A stretch of 64,000 bases of DNA. Origin: Cheiracanthium punctorium (Eukaryota > Arthropoda > Arachnida > Araneae > Cheiracanthiidae). The position numbers were made by a program, and so were the translations under genes. The stretch's first letter is position 1; each line of letters opens with the position of its first letter. Below the pieces are notes generated by a model that worked only from the letters and a program-made list of their open reading frames with translations, did no database searches and was not told the DNA's origin. The stretch is from NCBI GenBank assembly GCA_038373885.1, contig JAWZYV010006116.1:878001-942000 (forward strand), in the 5' to 3' direction. This document shows, piece by piece, positions 36,013 to 49,721 of this stretch.

Positions 36013-37510
36013 GCCAAACTTACGTAATATGGATATCATATTAATCCAACCATCGAGAATAAGCGCAAACAGAAATAGCATTTTTAAAAAAATCCCGGAA
36101 AAGAATAATAATGGAGACATACATCTTAAGTGTTGTACACAAACTTATGTAGCAAAAGAAAGCAGAGCGATAAGAGCAAGAAAAAAGTTGGAAATATTTA
36201 CCAATTGTGATCTCGTGGGCCTAAGCCTAACTACAAGAGCCCAAAAACGTGGAGGTGAAGTGGAAACTAGATTAATCAAGTTCTAATCTTCAGGTGCCAC
36301 CACTTGAATTAATCCAGTTAAATGGAATAACAAAAATAGCTAAGTTTCTGTAGGTTTCATGACAAAAAGAGTCATTAAAATCAACCTAAGGGCACGACCA
36401 TAGCTAATGTAGAAAAAACATACGGGGTAAAGAACCAAGCAGGGAATAAAATTCTCGGATATGATGCCAATAAAATAAATCAGAAAAGGTGATGCCAGCA
36501 TAGAAATTTAAGTGACAAAAAAGGAGCAAGATGCAAGGGGGAAATTAGAGAGAGAAATTAAAATAACAGATGATATTGTAGCTAGAACAATGTAGTTAAA
36601 AAGAGAGAAAACATAACAAAAACAGTAATTGTGGGGGGGGGGAAGAAAAGAATTGTAAAATACTAAAAAACTGGTTTAGATAACCAATGAGCAAAAAAGA
36701 ACAGGCTTAAATAGCTAAAGAAAACAAAAGAAATTATAAATTAATATAGATAATTAAAAAATTAATTTTTAAATGTAAAATATTGTTTTCAGTATATTAA
36801 ATTAGAATATTTAAATTGATTATAATAATAGTAATAGTAATTTTAAAAAATATATATATAATTAATAATAATAACTATAACTAATATATAAATAATATAT
36901 AACTAATTATGTTAATAGTTAGTGTACTACTCGATAATAGGTTTTTAACGATGCAATAAGTGTGGCTTATATCTGGATCAGTAAGTAGAATAAAATAAAT
37001 AAAAAATAAATAAAAACACCCCGAAAAAGAAAAATGCACCAGTAATCAACAATTTTTCTTCTTCTATTTTTTCGATATTTTTTTTTTTGCATAAAATATA
37101 TGAATATATACATATGGTATTTTTGTGCATTTTGCATAATTTGTTTGTATAGTTTTTTATATATAAGTAAATGCCCTTTAACTTATTTGGCAGAGTGTAT
37201 CAATTATTATTAATAACTACATGTCAAATTTCATTTCGACGGGCTAGGGATTCATTATAGCAGCAGAATTTTTTATGAGTATGTTTTGCAGCTCGCACAA
37301 TGAAAATCTTAAGAAAAAACTATGTCTTTACTTTTATTCTTGTCCCCTTTTAATGAAAAAAAAAATGAAACTAAATACTAACAACTTATTAGTTATTTTT
37401 TCAATTTTTTTATGTATTCATGTACAAATAATAAAAACCCGCAGAAGCGAGAAGTTTGCTTTAAATTGCCTTGGTAAAAAACATGTATTAGTATCTGTGT
37501 TTATGGTTTA

Positions 37511-38716
37511 CACTGAGGTGACAAAAGTCATGGGATAGCTATATGCAAATTTACAGATGTCGGTACAACAGGTATCATTCATCAGTAGATTAGCAGAAAT
37601 TTTATTTATAGTCAAGTAGATGCGGCAAGGTGTTTGAAATGATCATGGCTGCAGGACGAGAATTAACAGAATTTGAACGCGGAATGGTAGTTGGTGCAAG
37701 ACGAATGGGATGTTCAATTTCGGAAATAGTTGGTGAATTGAATACTGCGAGATCCACAGTGTCAAGAGTATGTCGTGAATATCTAATTTCAGGCATAACT
37801 ATCCACCATGGACAAAGCAGCTGGCGGCCGCGTGCTTTGAATGCGACGCATCCGAAGAATTGTCAGCGGCAACAGACAAGTAACGCTGCGTGAAATGACA
37901 GCAGAAATCAATGTGGGTCGTAAGATGGACGTGTGTGTTAGGACTGTGCAGCGAAATCTAGCTTCAATGAGCCATGGCAGCAGAAGACCGACTCGAGTGC
38001 CATTACAGAATGCACGACTAGCAGCGCCTTTCCTGGGCTCGTGATCATATCCGTTTGACCCTAGATGACTGGAAAACTGTAGCTAGGTCAGATGAGTCAC
38101 GATTCCGGCTGATAAGATCTGACGGTAGGGTACGAGTGTGACGTAGACCTCACGAAGCCATAGAGGCTTGTCAACAAGCCATAGAGGCTGTCAACAAGGC
38201 ACTGTGCAGGCTGGTGGTGGCTTCATAATAGTATGGGGTGCTTTTACATGGAGTAGAGTGGGTCCTTTGGTCAAACTGAATGGATCATTGACCGGAAATG
38301 ACTATGTTGAGCTACTTGGAGACCATTTGCACGCCTTCATGCGCTTCATTTTACCGAACAACGATGGAATTTTATGGATGACAATGCGCCATGTCATCGC
38401 GCCAGACTGTGCGAGATTGGTTTGAAGAGCATTCCAAAAGATTTCCAGCGAATGGTTTGGCCACCGAGATGACCCGGCATGAATCCCGTTGAGCATGTAC
38501 GGGACATAATCGAGAGGTTCGTTCGTGCTCAGACTACACCACCGTCTACCCTGTCGCAACTGTGGACCTCTATACAGACAGCATGGCTGAATATTCCTGT
38601 AGGGGATTTCCAGCGACTTGTTGAGTCCATGCCACGTCGAGTTGCTGCAGTTCGCCGGGCAAAAGGGGGTCCGACACGTTATTATGAGGTATCTCATGAC
38701 TTTTGTCACCTCAGTG
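37511..38716 (+). mobile_element. Decayed Tc1-like element, 1206 bp
   Basis: The inverted ends begin cactgaggtgacaaaagtca and match at 26 of 27 positions. TA duplications lie at 37509-37510 and 38717-38718. The plus-strand transposase is broken into at least four frames, described separately. The element sits 229 bp upstream of the last receptor exon, same strand. Confidence 0.92.
37645..38690 (+). pseudogene. Tc1-like transposase, frameshifted
   Basis: It starts MAAGRELTEFERGMVVGARR with a helix-turn-helix (SISEIVGELNTARSTVSRV, ends near 37780). It then shifts frame into RRIVSGNRQVTLREM and VRTVQRNLAS. The catalytic regions can be read piecemeal: DESRF near 38090, FMDDNAPCHRA near 38370, and GMNPVEHVRD near 38475, where the usual SPDLNP has lost its Asp. 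The C-terminus QRLVESMPRRVAAV is intact. At least three frameshifts and stops make it non-functional. Confidence 0.88.
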
Positions 38717-38945
38717 TATTATTCTTATCTTTTCTATACATTTTTGATTTTGGGGTGGAGGGGAATGTAGATTTATTTTTGACTTACCTTGAAGTTTTGT
38801 CTCACAAATCATTTTTTTTTCTATCCCCAATCATCAAAAATTTGTGAATGAAAAACAATGAAATATGTACTCCGTAAAAAGAAATAGTTACATTTTTACT
38901 TTTATTTAGTAAATTAATCTTCTTTAAAATGTGATTATTTTTCAG

Positions 38946-39160
38946 GAATGCTCGTGACAAATGACAAACAAAAGTCCCAACTGACCCTTACATTGGATAA
39001 AAGTCATTGTGTGAATTGTGGAACTCAAACTGCAAAAAGTTTTTTCCCAGAAACCGTTATTTACAATGGGGATGTGAAATTCAATCCCAAAATTTCTAGG
39101 TGTTTAAGTTGCACTATTATCAGCCGCAGATATACAGCCGAGCCTGATGTCGAGCTGTAA
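38946..39160 (+). CDS. mGluR: mGluR-type receptor, last exon: cytosolic tail
   Basis: The acceptor is 'tttttcag' (38945). The leading 'ga' joins the single G left at 30544 to make Gly, so the frame runs on as MLVTNDKQKSQ to a TAA at 39158-39160, adding about 71 residues. The tail carries CVNCG and CLSC, 27 residues apart (CxxC-x27-CxxC), and ends DVEL, a possible class II PDZ ligand (Val at -2, Leu at 0). The family's tails are poorly conserved, so the link to the receptor rests on splice signals, phase and position. A candidate poly-A signal (aataaa) lies at 39485-39490. Confidence 0.8.
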
Positions 39161-41030
39161 CTCAACCACTGTGCCAATACGATTGCTCAGATTACAGATT
39201 CCATAGTGTATGTATGACGTAAGTATCAAGCATGCATAAAGAATTAAAGCTCTGATTAGACGTTATAATCAGTGCCAAAGACGAATATGTCGTTTTCATG
39301 TGCTATGAAGAAAATACTAATGTGATTTGCATTTGACGAGCAAATGAAGCTTAACTATATCAATTAAAAACCTTATACATAATCATTTTAATTATTTTTG
39401 GTAAGATGTATGTATCGCTGCTTAGTTCTTGAGTCTTATAGTTAAAGCATCTTTTCTAATCAGTGGAAGGTTTATTAAGTGTAAAATAAAGCTATGGAAA
39501 TTAAAAACCTTTTATTATATGCATATCATGATTAAATATTTTTTCCAGGTAAACACATATCAAAGAGCTTTAAAAGTATAGGATTTCAGCATGTTTTAGA
39601 AACAAGTAAGTCAAAGGTATCAGGTATATAAATTAGATTTTGAAATGTAAAATGTTCAAAGTTCAGTCATCTCAAAGTTTCTTCTCAGGGGGAAAATGCT
39701 TTTTGAAAGATATCTCAAAGCTTTTCGAAGCAGATAATTTTACGTATGTTTCCTCCAAGTGTGCTCAGTAAAATTATTTTACAATGTTTATCGAAGTCAA
39801 ACTACTAAAACTGCTATTTGCTCATTCGCAATTATTTTCTAAAACAGTATAGGCAATGATATTCAAAATCTTTTAAGGCCTCTTCTTTTGTCCCAAGAGA
39901 TGCTTTTTCTAAAGATATATGGGAAAGGATATTATGATTGTATGTAAATAATTGCTTTGAATGGAGAAATTTCAGCTTCTTAAAGGATGAAAGATAACAG
40001 AAGCTGTAGGCAAATAACACTTTCGCAGTTAATTTTAACTCTTGAAAAAGCTTTTTTAGCGATGGGTTGTTCATAGTATACACTGTAATCGCTGTAATGT
40101 ATAAATTCTTGTTATTTTAAGCATCATTTAAGAGGGATGACCAAAAATATCCTTTAGGCATATTTATCAGATTTATGAAACTTGCAAATATAAAAATTAG
40201 CAGATTTAAAGACAAAATAAATTCACTTCTTTAAAAATTACCATGTTTGAAAGCATTCTTAAATGTTGAAAAATTAAAATTAAGCTAACCAACTGCTGCT
40301 AACATCGCAAAACTTAAAAAAGTTATAAATTCAAAATTTCAACACACGTAATTTATCTAAATCTGCAATTAATATAAAAACTTTGAAACGTTCAAGTTAT
40401 GCCACAAATACATAGATGAATAGCTAACCCAAATGATATAAGTTAAATAGTTTTCTTTCAAAAATACTCGTTTGGGAAAAACCTTGTTTTCTAGCTCTCA
40501 AAGAGAAGCCGTAATTATATTGGACTTATTTCTATCATACTTTCTGATAAACAAGTTATCCTAAAAGTTTGTATTTCTTTCCACATATCTCTCGATTACA
40601 TATCGAGGCGTTGCTTACAGTTCAATAAACTAAAAAAAAATCTTCACAAGCTGTTCTTTCAGAAGTAAAAAATAGTGTATTTTCCAATAAGATGACTTTT
40701 AGGAAATTGGAACGTATACCGAAGCGAAAAAGATCCTTAATTTAAAAGTAAAAATCATTCCCTCTAGTCATCAAATACCCTAATACACTTCTCTGTATAT
40801 ATTCTCAAATGTATTTGTATCACAAAACTGCATTTTGAACGGTTTTCCATCAATTTCTGACAAGAAGCGGAACGTTTTATAGTTTCAAGTAAATTTATTT
40901 ATATATCCATGAATACAATTCACAGTCTTTTATAAAACCTATACAGAAATGTGTACGTATGTAATTTTAAAATTTTGAAGTGAACAAACTTATTTTTTAA
41001 CATTAAAACCAGCGGCTTTATACTTAATAT
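39161..41030. other. No gene recognised (start may be receptor 3' UTR)
   Basis: AT-rich. Short minus-strand open frames have no recognisable domain. Confidence 0.5.
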
Positions 41031-41158
41031 TTAAGATTATTGAGTAATACATTTTTCCCCAATGAGATAACGTTAAAGGTATACCGATATGTTTTTAAGA
41101 TTATTGAGTAATACATTTTTTCCCAATGAGATAACGTTAAAGGTATACCGATATGTTT
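41031..41158. repeat. 64-bp tandem duplication
   Basis: The unit starting ttaagattattgagtaatac at 41031 is repeated at 41095 with one shifted C/T in the run, so the duplication is young. 41160-42950 contains nothing further nameable. Confidence 0.9.
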
Positions 41159-42959
41159 TCAATGAAGTTAAAATGAAACTTCGTTCGTGCTTTCAAAAGT
41201 AAAGGTATAAGACTAATTGCACTTGAGTACACCGTTTTCAACTTTCATAGTTGACTTGATCCTTTGTCATTTTTATGCTGTACATTCTGTTTAAAGTACA
41301 CCGAAACAATTGTTAATAAATCATACTTTGCTTAACTAGAGACCATAAAGTTTCATTCTTAAATTGGCTAAAGCGTCTATTAATGCTTTTGAAACAAAAT
41401 ATGTGTAACAAAACTTTTTAAAAGCTAGTTGACTGGTTAATAAAACTCAGTGTTCGGGTTAAAAAATGATATTCGAAATTTTTAAAATGCTCGATATGAA
41501 GGGATTTGGGGATACTTAAAGATTCTGATATATGTAAAATGATGAAAAGCATTGTTGGATCTACAAGTAGACTTTTCAGACTCAAGTAAATAAACTTTGA
41601 AGAATTTAACTTCAACAGCGTTTGATGATTATATAATTTGACATTAATTCAAATTCCCTAGACCCTTTATTAAAGAACCGTAAGTTGTCAGGGTCCAGTT
41701 TGGTTGAATTTGTAGCATGATACAAACAGACGTATTTATTCTACCACGAATTTTGAAAATCGTCGCATGAGAAATCCGGAAATATTTAAATACGTGATGC
41801 TTATTTAAAAGTACGCTTCAGAAAATTTTAATTAAATGAAGTTGCAATATAATGAGTCAACAAAAAATGTAGATGTTTCGGACTTATTACTATGTATCAT
41901 TGATGATTTCGGTGATAAGATTAGGTTTCATGCAAATAAATAAAAACTTTCATCTTACTTATAACGTTTTAATTATTTCTAAAAAATCGAGAAAAGTAAT
42001 TTGCAATCCTTGATTAAAAAATCAATAGCAAACCATACGTGAAAATCAATGTTATACTTAAATAATTTAAGCATGTACAGATTCCTTTATTTTTATTCTT
42101 TAAGCACAATTTTATTCATACGTTTATCAGTTTCGCTTTAATATAAATATAATATGGATTTTTTTTTCTGGGGAGATTATTAGCATCCTCAATAAATTTA
42201 ATAATTTATTTAGCAATCCCTATAAAAATATAATAGATGGAAGATAAAACATTCTGGGTAAAACAGGTGCATAAGCATCATAAATATTCAACAAAATTGA
42301 TAAAACACTAAAATAATTTTTATGCAAGCGGCAGTATTAATATACAGCATAACGGAGTTTATGCATTTTGGAAAAAAAAAGCTTACATGAGTTGTACAAA
42401 CCTCACTCAGTAGGTTAAATAAAACAATGCAAGGGCGTGGTATTTATTTCAAAATAAAATAAAAGCAATTATTACGTTTCATTTCGAATTCCCATGTCGT
42501 TCATCGTTTAAGGATAATTAGGCTAAAGCTCCAACAATACAGCTACCACTAAATACAGGAAATACAGTTCAAGTTTAAAATTATTACTCATACTTCATAA
42601 AGTTGTTCCCCTTCCTTTAAATTCATCATACCTTTTAAATATTATACTAAGCAGTTTAGTGGGTTTGTTTTCTGGAGTTTAAAACAAAGTGCTATAGAGT
42701 ATGTAAATAGCATTCACAAAATTTTTACAAAATGTGAGGGTTTCATCCCACTTGTTTCGTCTCATGGGGACAAAGATTTCAAATGACCTTCAGAATCTTG
42801 ATAAAGCATTGTGATGAAGTATTAAAAGAGCAGTGTTGTAGAGAGCTTTTAGTTGCAGAAGGAGAGTCTCTGTCGCTGCGTCTCTCCAGTGCTGCCAGCC
42901 AATAAGCTAAATCGCGGTTCAAGGAACACAATTTAAACCTTCATCCTGGCTAATTCAGG

Positions 42960-42999
42960 GCAGGAGTATATACTCAAGAATTAGAGTATATACTCCTGC
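42960..42999. repeat. Inverted repeat, 16-bp arms
   Basis: gcaggagtatatactc (42960-42975) and its exact complement (42984-42999) flank an 8-nt loop. Confidence 0.85.
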
Positions 43000-43091
43000 A
43001 CAAAATTAGAAGCTCAGAAAGTTTTCAATTTGTTTTAATGATAGCATAAATAAATTTAGATTTTCATTAATAAAATACAGAGGAATTCTTA

Positions 43092-43464
43092 CAGGGTTCA
43101 TACTCATTTATTGAAATTAAATTCCCTGAGTTTTCCAGGTTTTACAGACACATTCTTACAAATTTCCAGGTTTATCGCAAGCATAAATAAAAGGTAATGA
43201 TCAGTATTCCAAATAACTATTTAACATTTATGTACTTAATACTTTGAACTAGTTACATATTCATAAACAGATATTACTAAAAATATTGAATAAAATGTTC
43301 CTAGTACAGCATGGTGAAACTTAACTAGAACTGGGAAGAAAATAAGCAATAAAATATTACTAGTAATACAAATAAGTACCTTTTCCCTGAGTTTTCACTG
43401 AGATAATTAGTTATAAAAAAATTCCCTGAGTTTTCCAGGTTTTCCCGGAGGCGTACGAACCCTG
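43092..43464. mobile_element. hAT-like MITE, 373 bp
   Basis: The tips cagggttcatac and (reverse complement) cagggttcgtac are inverted. Oddly, the next block, ttccctgagttttccaggtt, occurs at both ends in the same orientation (43131 and 43422). A clean 8-bp target duplication is not visible, so it may be chimeric. Confidence 0.6.
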
Positions 43465-43829
43465 TCTTATTAAATTTAGAAATCTTTATACAGGACACTT
43501 AAATAAATTGGTGCAAATAATTTAAATAAGAAATACGTAACATAAAAAATATAACATTATGTAAAATCTGAACAAAATTATCTACTTAAAGATATTAATT
43601 TAATATTTTGGTATTTTTGATTTGTATAAAGCATTTTATGGTGAAAAACTAATAAATGGAGTCTTTACGGATCAATAAATTTCAATACATCAGTGTTTTT
43701 CTTAATGTTTCGTAAAAATATGAGAAATTTTACCATGACATCTGACTAAACCGATCCAATAAATTACTGAGACTAAGAAATGAATATAATTTGAATCATG
43801 GTGCTAAATATTAATACACACATTCAAGA

Positions 43830-44062
43830 GTGAACTGTAAAGCGATTCTTAGGAATTACTTCGAATATGCAGCTCCGCATAGATTTAACATGTTTTTCCC
43901 ACTGCTCCAGTGACAAATTGTTCCATGATGAAAATATAGTCATCTCTAAATCATTTGTGTTCTGATACTGATGTCTGTCATGATAGACTATTGAATCACT
44001 GCACCCCTACAATAATTCTCAGCGAGGTTTAGATCAGGACTGCAGTCTGAAGGCATTTGAAA
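43830..44062 (-). pseudogene. Tc1/mariner transposase 3' fragment
   Basis: Read on the minus strand it gives DCSPDLNLAEN (the third catalytic region, Asn-Glu context). After frame changes it gives SWNNLSLEQWEKHVKSMRSC and FEVIPKNRF, the usual C-terminal helix region. It has several stops, and no inverted ends were found. The GC-richer segment 44280-44600 next to it is not recognised. Confidence 0.7.
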
Positions 44063-45254
44063 AGTAGAGTTTCACTGTTCTAAGAATAGCATGTAACGAC
44101 ACAACAAGGTAAACAAGATGCATTAAAATAGACTCAAAATTATTCTAAAAGTAATTAAGAACATAAAATAAAAGATTATAAAAAACTATCAAGAAAACTG
44201 AAAATATAGATAAGTATTGCTTGCAATTAATATCAGTGTGAAAAATAATTTACTGAATTTTAATATTTAAATCTAAAGAAAAGCAGAAACGGTTTTGGCA
44301 AGTGCTTGAGAGGGTGAAAACCTCTATCGGCTGGACTGCTATGGAACGACTGCGTGATCTAAAAGGAGCTGGTGCACGTAAAATGGGTTCGTAGCTCCAA
44401 TATCCTCCATGTTCAAACGATGCCTCTGGAGGTGACGATTTCGGATGCTAAGTCTCTCATCTGGAATTGGTTCAAAATTAGGAGACTACGGATTGAGGGC
44501 AACGTTGGTCTGCCTAACAGGTGCCCCCATAATGAAATGACCAACATCTGCGGCCCTCGCAGCAGTCAATACTCCGGTGGGCGATTAGAAAGAGAAAAAA
44601 AAATAAATCACATGTTATCGCGTGACACCTTTTCTGAGAAAAATGAAGAAAATAACAATTCCTAATAACCCTCTTGATTAGTTTCTTAACATAAAATGCA
44701 TTTATTCACATCAAAAATACCAGAATATAGAATTCATAACTTTGAGTTCATAATTTTATCCAGATTTCGCATGATATTATTTAAGTCGTGTGTTTTCGTA
44801 TTTCAATAATTTGCACCATTTTATTCATCAGTCATATTAAATTTAAAAGTCTTTTTATAAGTATTCATCTTATTAATGAAAAACTAAAGTTGTTTATTTT
44901 ATGATTTAAACAAATTGAAAATTTTCTGACTTTATATAATTTTGTTCACTGGTATGTTAAAAGAGATTGCATCCGAAATGGAAATAGTACAAGCATAATT
45001 ACCAGATTTTACTGTTTTCCGACTGTCAATTATTCAACTAATATTCCTGTGTTATTCATGTGTGGTTCGTGCAATTTGCTACCTAAATAGTACATTCATA
45101 GTATTTTCTTATGCTTATATTGTCTGTGAGGGAATATGGGCTGAGACAGAATATAAATTAATATCAATCAAAATCTAAAATAACGAGAATTTGTCACAAT
45201 GTATCTTATACAAGGTTATTCATAATTCCCTCTGGGACTTCGGAAGACTATAGT

Positions 45255-45765
45255 ATAATAAAACTAAAATGAATGCAGCAAAAAATAGCCTTACACATGC
45301 AGAAAAGGTTCAATTTTTTTTTCTTTACTAAACTTAAGAGCTACAGGTGCTCTATGTGTAAACACTTGCTCATTTGGCACCCATTTCATGTCATACTCTA
45401 CATAGCATGGCACAATCAACGCTACTGAAAGTATACGTGGTATGTTTACGCAATTCGGTAAATCACTCGACAAAAAGGGTAAGAAAAAAAGTTCGTTTAC
45501 ATAGACCCAAATAAAAAACGGTGTCAATCACCTTATCCAATACACACAAGCAATTATGCGTTAAGTACTTACCCACTTCCCGCGGCGAATGGGGAGGAGC
45601 TCCATCTTGTTGAAAAACCAAGTCATCATGATGTTCCTGTAATTGTAGTATTGACTACTGTTGTAGGATATCCAAATGCACTACAATGGTGGTTTCTTGA
45701 AAAGAAATTTGAACTGGTGCTCTATCTAGTGCAAGGTTCTTTCTTTGCTGTATTCGTCTTCAATT
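45255..45765 (-). pseudogene. mariner-like transposase fragment
   Basis: The minus strand reads LALDRAPVQISFQET, then DDLVFQQDGAPPHSPREVGKYL (second catalytic Asp with the PPH context typical of a mariner-like family), then a C-terminal stretch SSDLPNCVNIPRI...VEYDMKW in another frame. The segment that should hold the third catalytic region is damaged. 45770-48780 is AT-rich with nothing nameable. Confidence 0.65.
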
Positions 45766-48700
45766 ATTTTACTATTCACCTCTAAAATCCGGAAGGAAAT
45801 TATGATTCATTTATGAGATATGTTTTGTTTATGTAGAAAAATTTGTAATATAGAAATACTCTTCAATAAAAGTAATGCTATTAAACTCAATAAGGATGGA
45901 CGTGAAATCTGAAATATTTTTATTGCACTTTATACGCCTTTCAATAAAACTTCTCTAATATCTTACTAAACCTTCCATACTTTATTAGTCTTTAAAGATG
46001 TTTTATCATTTTGATACCTTTTTTTACAGAATTAGCTCATTTCATTTAAAAGTATTTTCTTTTTAACAGTGTGTTTCTTTTTAACATTATTGAAAAGAGA
46101 CTTCACCGAAATTATTCTCAATTATTTAGTATTTTAAAAGCATGATAAACTACCGTTGCAGACAGTGCACATTGCTTCGGAATACTTTAAAAACAGTCAA
46201 TCCTTTTTTACAGAATATTATGCTGGTGCAATGTGTTTACAACTAGAAATCAATTATCTACTTTGTAAATATTCATCATTAGCTGATAAAGCAAATTAAA
46301 TGTTTATTTTTTATTTGTTTTTTTAGCTCAATGAATAGTTCAAGTATTAAGATTTAAAAAAAGAAACATCATTTATAGGAGCATCTAAGACGAAGAGATG
46401 TTAACGATCACGTTATTTAATAACATTAAAAAAATGTATTCAAATATTTATTTTTTTTCTCAATATTTTTCTTTCAATATCTTAGATTTTATATTTTTAA
46501 TAACAATGAAAATACCAATACATTAGTTTAAAGAAATCGATATTTAATATGTTTTATGTATTCAAAATGACATCTGCTAACAATATTTAACATTACCTGT
46601 TAAAACTTCATTATTGATTAAAGTTAACATTTCCATGTAATAGGGGAAAAGAGGTTTCATAGTTTTAAAGGTATTTACAAGACGTTATTAAGGACTACTT
46701 TTTAAATAGTGTACAATGTTTTGGGGGGAAATTTGTCAAAGGCAAGAACAAACTCAACTGATAGGTTTAATACAAAAGTAAATGTGTATTACTAAACTAG
46801 AACAATTTTTAATGCTCATTTTTTTTTAAATTGTGAATTTATTATTGATGATATAATCCTCTATATTTAGAATTTTCTAAGTAACCTTTTGAAGTCACAC
46901 ACGATTTGTTAAACATGAGTGTATCTTAAACTTAAGTGATATATATGTAATGGCATAAATCTTATATTAAAAAGTAAAAGCTTAAAATTCATGACACGGA
47001 CACTTAATTTAGAGTAAAATTGTTCAATTGCGTGAAATTTTCTATCATTCCAAGCTATTTGGCATAGTTTTTTTTAAACTGACTGATTTTGTAAATGAAT
47101 CTCAAGAAAAAGCAGGTAAATAGCTACTTATCAAACAAGGATATGTTAAAATTGCGCTGCAATAAATGAAAACTAGTATTGCATGATGATCTTCCGCGAG
47201 AACTTCTTTACATTTAAATATTACACGAAACTATAAATTGTTGATCTCGATGTATACGTTTATATTAATATGTACTGTTGAGCATGTAATAGCTGTTGAC
47301 GCAGTCTACGTATCTATTCGGTACGTATTTGGTATGTCATTAATTTGTAATGGAATATGTATTAAAAAAAATAAAAGTATTCTGTGAAACAATGAATTGA
47401 TTTACTTATTTTTCTCTATTTTTTTTTTTTTTTTGCTTACTAAAAAATACTTACATAAGAGTTAAGAACGGCGATTAAGAACAATAGATAAAATACAAAT
47501 GTATATAAAAGATGTAAAAGCTTTTTAAAGCTTATATCAGGCTGAACTGAGATTTGTAATATTTTTGTCCAGTCTTTTCTAGGCTTATTAAGAATGATTG
47601 AAATAAGCCTTAAGAACCTGAAGCTCTAATCATACGACACTAACATGTCGTGCTGTCCTTATACCTATGCAAGCTATTAATCATCAAGTTCGTTAAAAAT
47701 TTATCTTTTTTTGTTTTACTTAGTAATCCTAATACTTCTGCTACATCTACATATATTGTCGTAAAATATTCCTTGAACTTATATGTTTTATTATGTAAAT
47801 TTTCCTCATACATAGAGACACATTCAACCTTATTTTTTTACAGTTGTAATTACACATAATGCATATGCTGGATCCAATTATTTTGGGTAGCAATTTTGTT
47901 TCTATTTCTATTGAACTTTCTTGTGAAATATGTATTTGTAAAATTTTGTTAATCTTTTGAATCTATTATTTTATCTTCAAATAAAGTTATAGTTACGCAT
48001 AAAATGGTTAAATACGAATAACATTTTGTCAAATTTTTCTCGAAGCTTTTTAGAAAGTAAAGAAATCATTTGCACTAAAAACCCGTTCTAAAATATATAT
48101 GCACCAATTAAGAATTAAGGATCTTAAGTACGCCATTATAAAAAGTGTACGTAAAATAACACTTCCATTTACGGTGAAAAAAATTATAATACTTTGTCGA
48201 AGTATTCCAAAGATTTAGTCAGAAAATTAAATGAATATTTTAAAGTTTAGAGCAAAAATCCTCTTTCCGGCATTTTGCATGAAGTAAGCATTTAGCGATA
48301 CTAAACTAATTTTCAATATGGAATCAAAAGCAATAAATCATTGATTATACGTTGAATTAAAATATTTGTTTTTTTAAGCTTCCTTACTGTTCAAAATTAA
48401 ACAAAAATCTTCTATGAGTGGCTTTTTCTCTGAATCTGACCAATGTTTGAAACATCCTAGTTTCTTAGAGAACAAAAGAGGCATAATTTTCCCATTGACT
48501 CAGGCTTCGAGATTTTTTCATACGATCATGCGAGTTAATGTGTGTGCTTTTATGCAGTTAATTTGTAATCAAATTCCTTTGTGAATACTTCTTAAACATA
48601 AATTTTTACAAGTTCCATTATTGATAACCTTTTCAACAGCAATTTCTTTTGCAGTTTAAAACATTCTCGCATCCCAATATTGGTTTTAGTGAAGGTGGCA

Positions 48701-48789
48701 TACTTGTGATATTATTTGCTATTTTAGAATGCGTTTTTAACGTTTATATGGTCTTTATGCCCTTTTTGTTAGCATATAAATAATATAAT

Positions 48790-49721
48790 CAGGGCTTCGA
48801 ACCGGAACTAAACCAAAAACCGAAAAAATCCATTATTTTGGCAGGAACGAAAACTGGAACCCAACCGAAAAAAAATATAGGTTTATTTTTGTTCAATGTA
48901 TCTTCAGTCATTTTGTTACCGTAACCAAATTATCATTATTTTCTAATTTAACGTCAGCCATATAATTATTGTCATTACATGTACAGTCTGTTTTCGTTTC
49001 TCAGAGCCTTCCTCCCATTTAGACATGCGTCAGGTTTGATTCGATTTCATCAGAATAGCAGCGGGCGCAAAGTTTGTTTGTTTACAATTTAACTAGCAAT
49101 AAGTAGAATAGTTTCTGCATTCCCGAACTGAAATAAAGTAAAATGGGAAACATAAAAAAGCTCAGAGCTAGAGCTTCAAAAAATACCCATCTCCCATTTT
49201 CAAATAAACCCGTCACCCATTTTTTGAGTATAATCGTCTTGTTTGCTGTCGCTCTGCTTTACCAAAACGGACAGCACATTGCTTCGGGATTTCCTGTTTT
49301 AATGTTCACTGGTGCTTTTTGTTTGAGTTTCGCGTGAAACTACTTGTAGAAGATTTAATTCACTTGAATGAACTAGATATTTTTTTAAGAAAAATATCAG
49401 ACTGATAATGGATAACAATGTTGTTCTCTGTTAGCCGATCGTATCGTACATGATGGTTAATTGTATCAATTCAAATAGTATACCAATCAAAAAAAGAAAA
49501 AAAATCTAAATTTTGAAAGAATTGCAATTTTTGTTTATGATAGTATTAAATATTTAGTCCAAATAAGAATATATATAAATAAAATTATTCATTCGGAACT
49601 GAACCGAAAGCAGATAACCGCTATTTTTGGCAGAACAAAAAACCGGAACTGAACCGATACATATATTTTTAGTTGAAAGGGAACGAAAACCGGAACCAAA
49701 AAATTACAGTTCGAATCCCTG
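48790..49721. mobile_element. hAT-type non-autonomous element, 932 bp, perfect target duplication
   Basis: The inverted tips are cagggcttcgaaccgg and cagggattcgaactgt. The 8-mer aatataat flanks both sides exactly (48782-48789 and 49722-49729), the hAT signature. Both ends are rich in 'ccggaac' words in opposite orientation. A 64-codon plus-strand frame inside (49143-49337) has no transposase features. Confidence 0.88.

Larger units (their letters stand above)
30545..38945 (+). other. Receptor intron, 8.4 kb, phase 1
   Basis: It runs from gtaagt to 'tatttttcag'. It contains the 173-bp tandem repeat, (CA)n, (TA)n and a decayed Tc1 element, listed separately. 32040-35970 and 36300-37500 are AT-rich with chance open frames only. 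A plus-strand frame at 36029-36286 (85 codons) sits in purine-rich DNA and is not recognised. Confidence 0.8.

Noticed and set aside
38302..38709. 135-codon minus-strand open frame
   Set aside because: Antisense shadow of the Tc1 transposase; translation matches nothing.
44280..44665. GC-richer segment with a 97-codon frame
   Set aside because: Neither strand gives a recognisable protein; may be an old transposon or retrogene, but unsupported.
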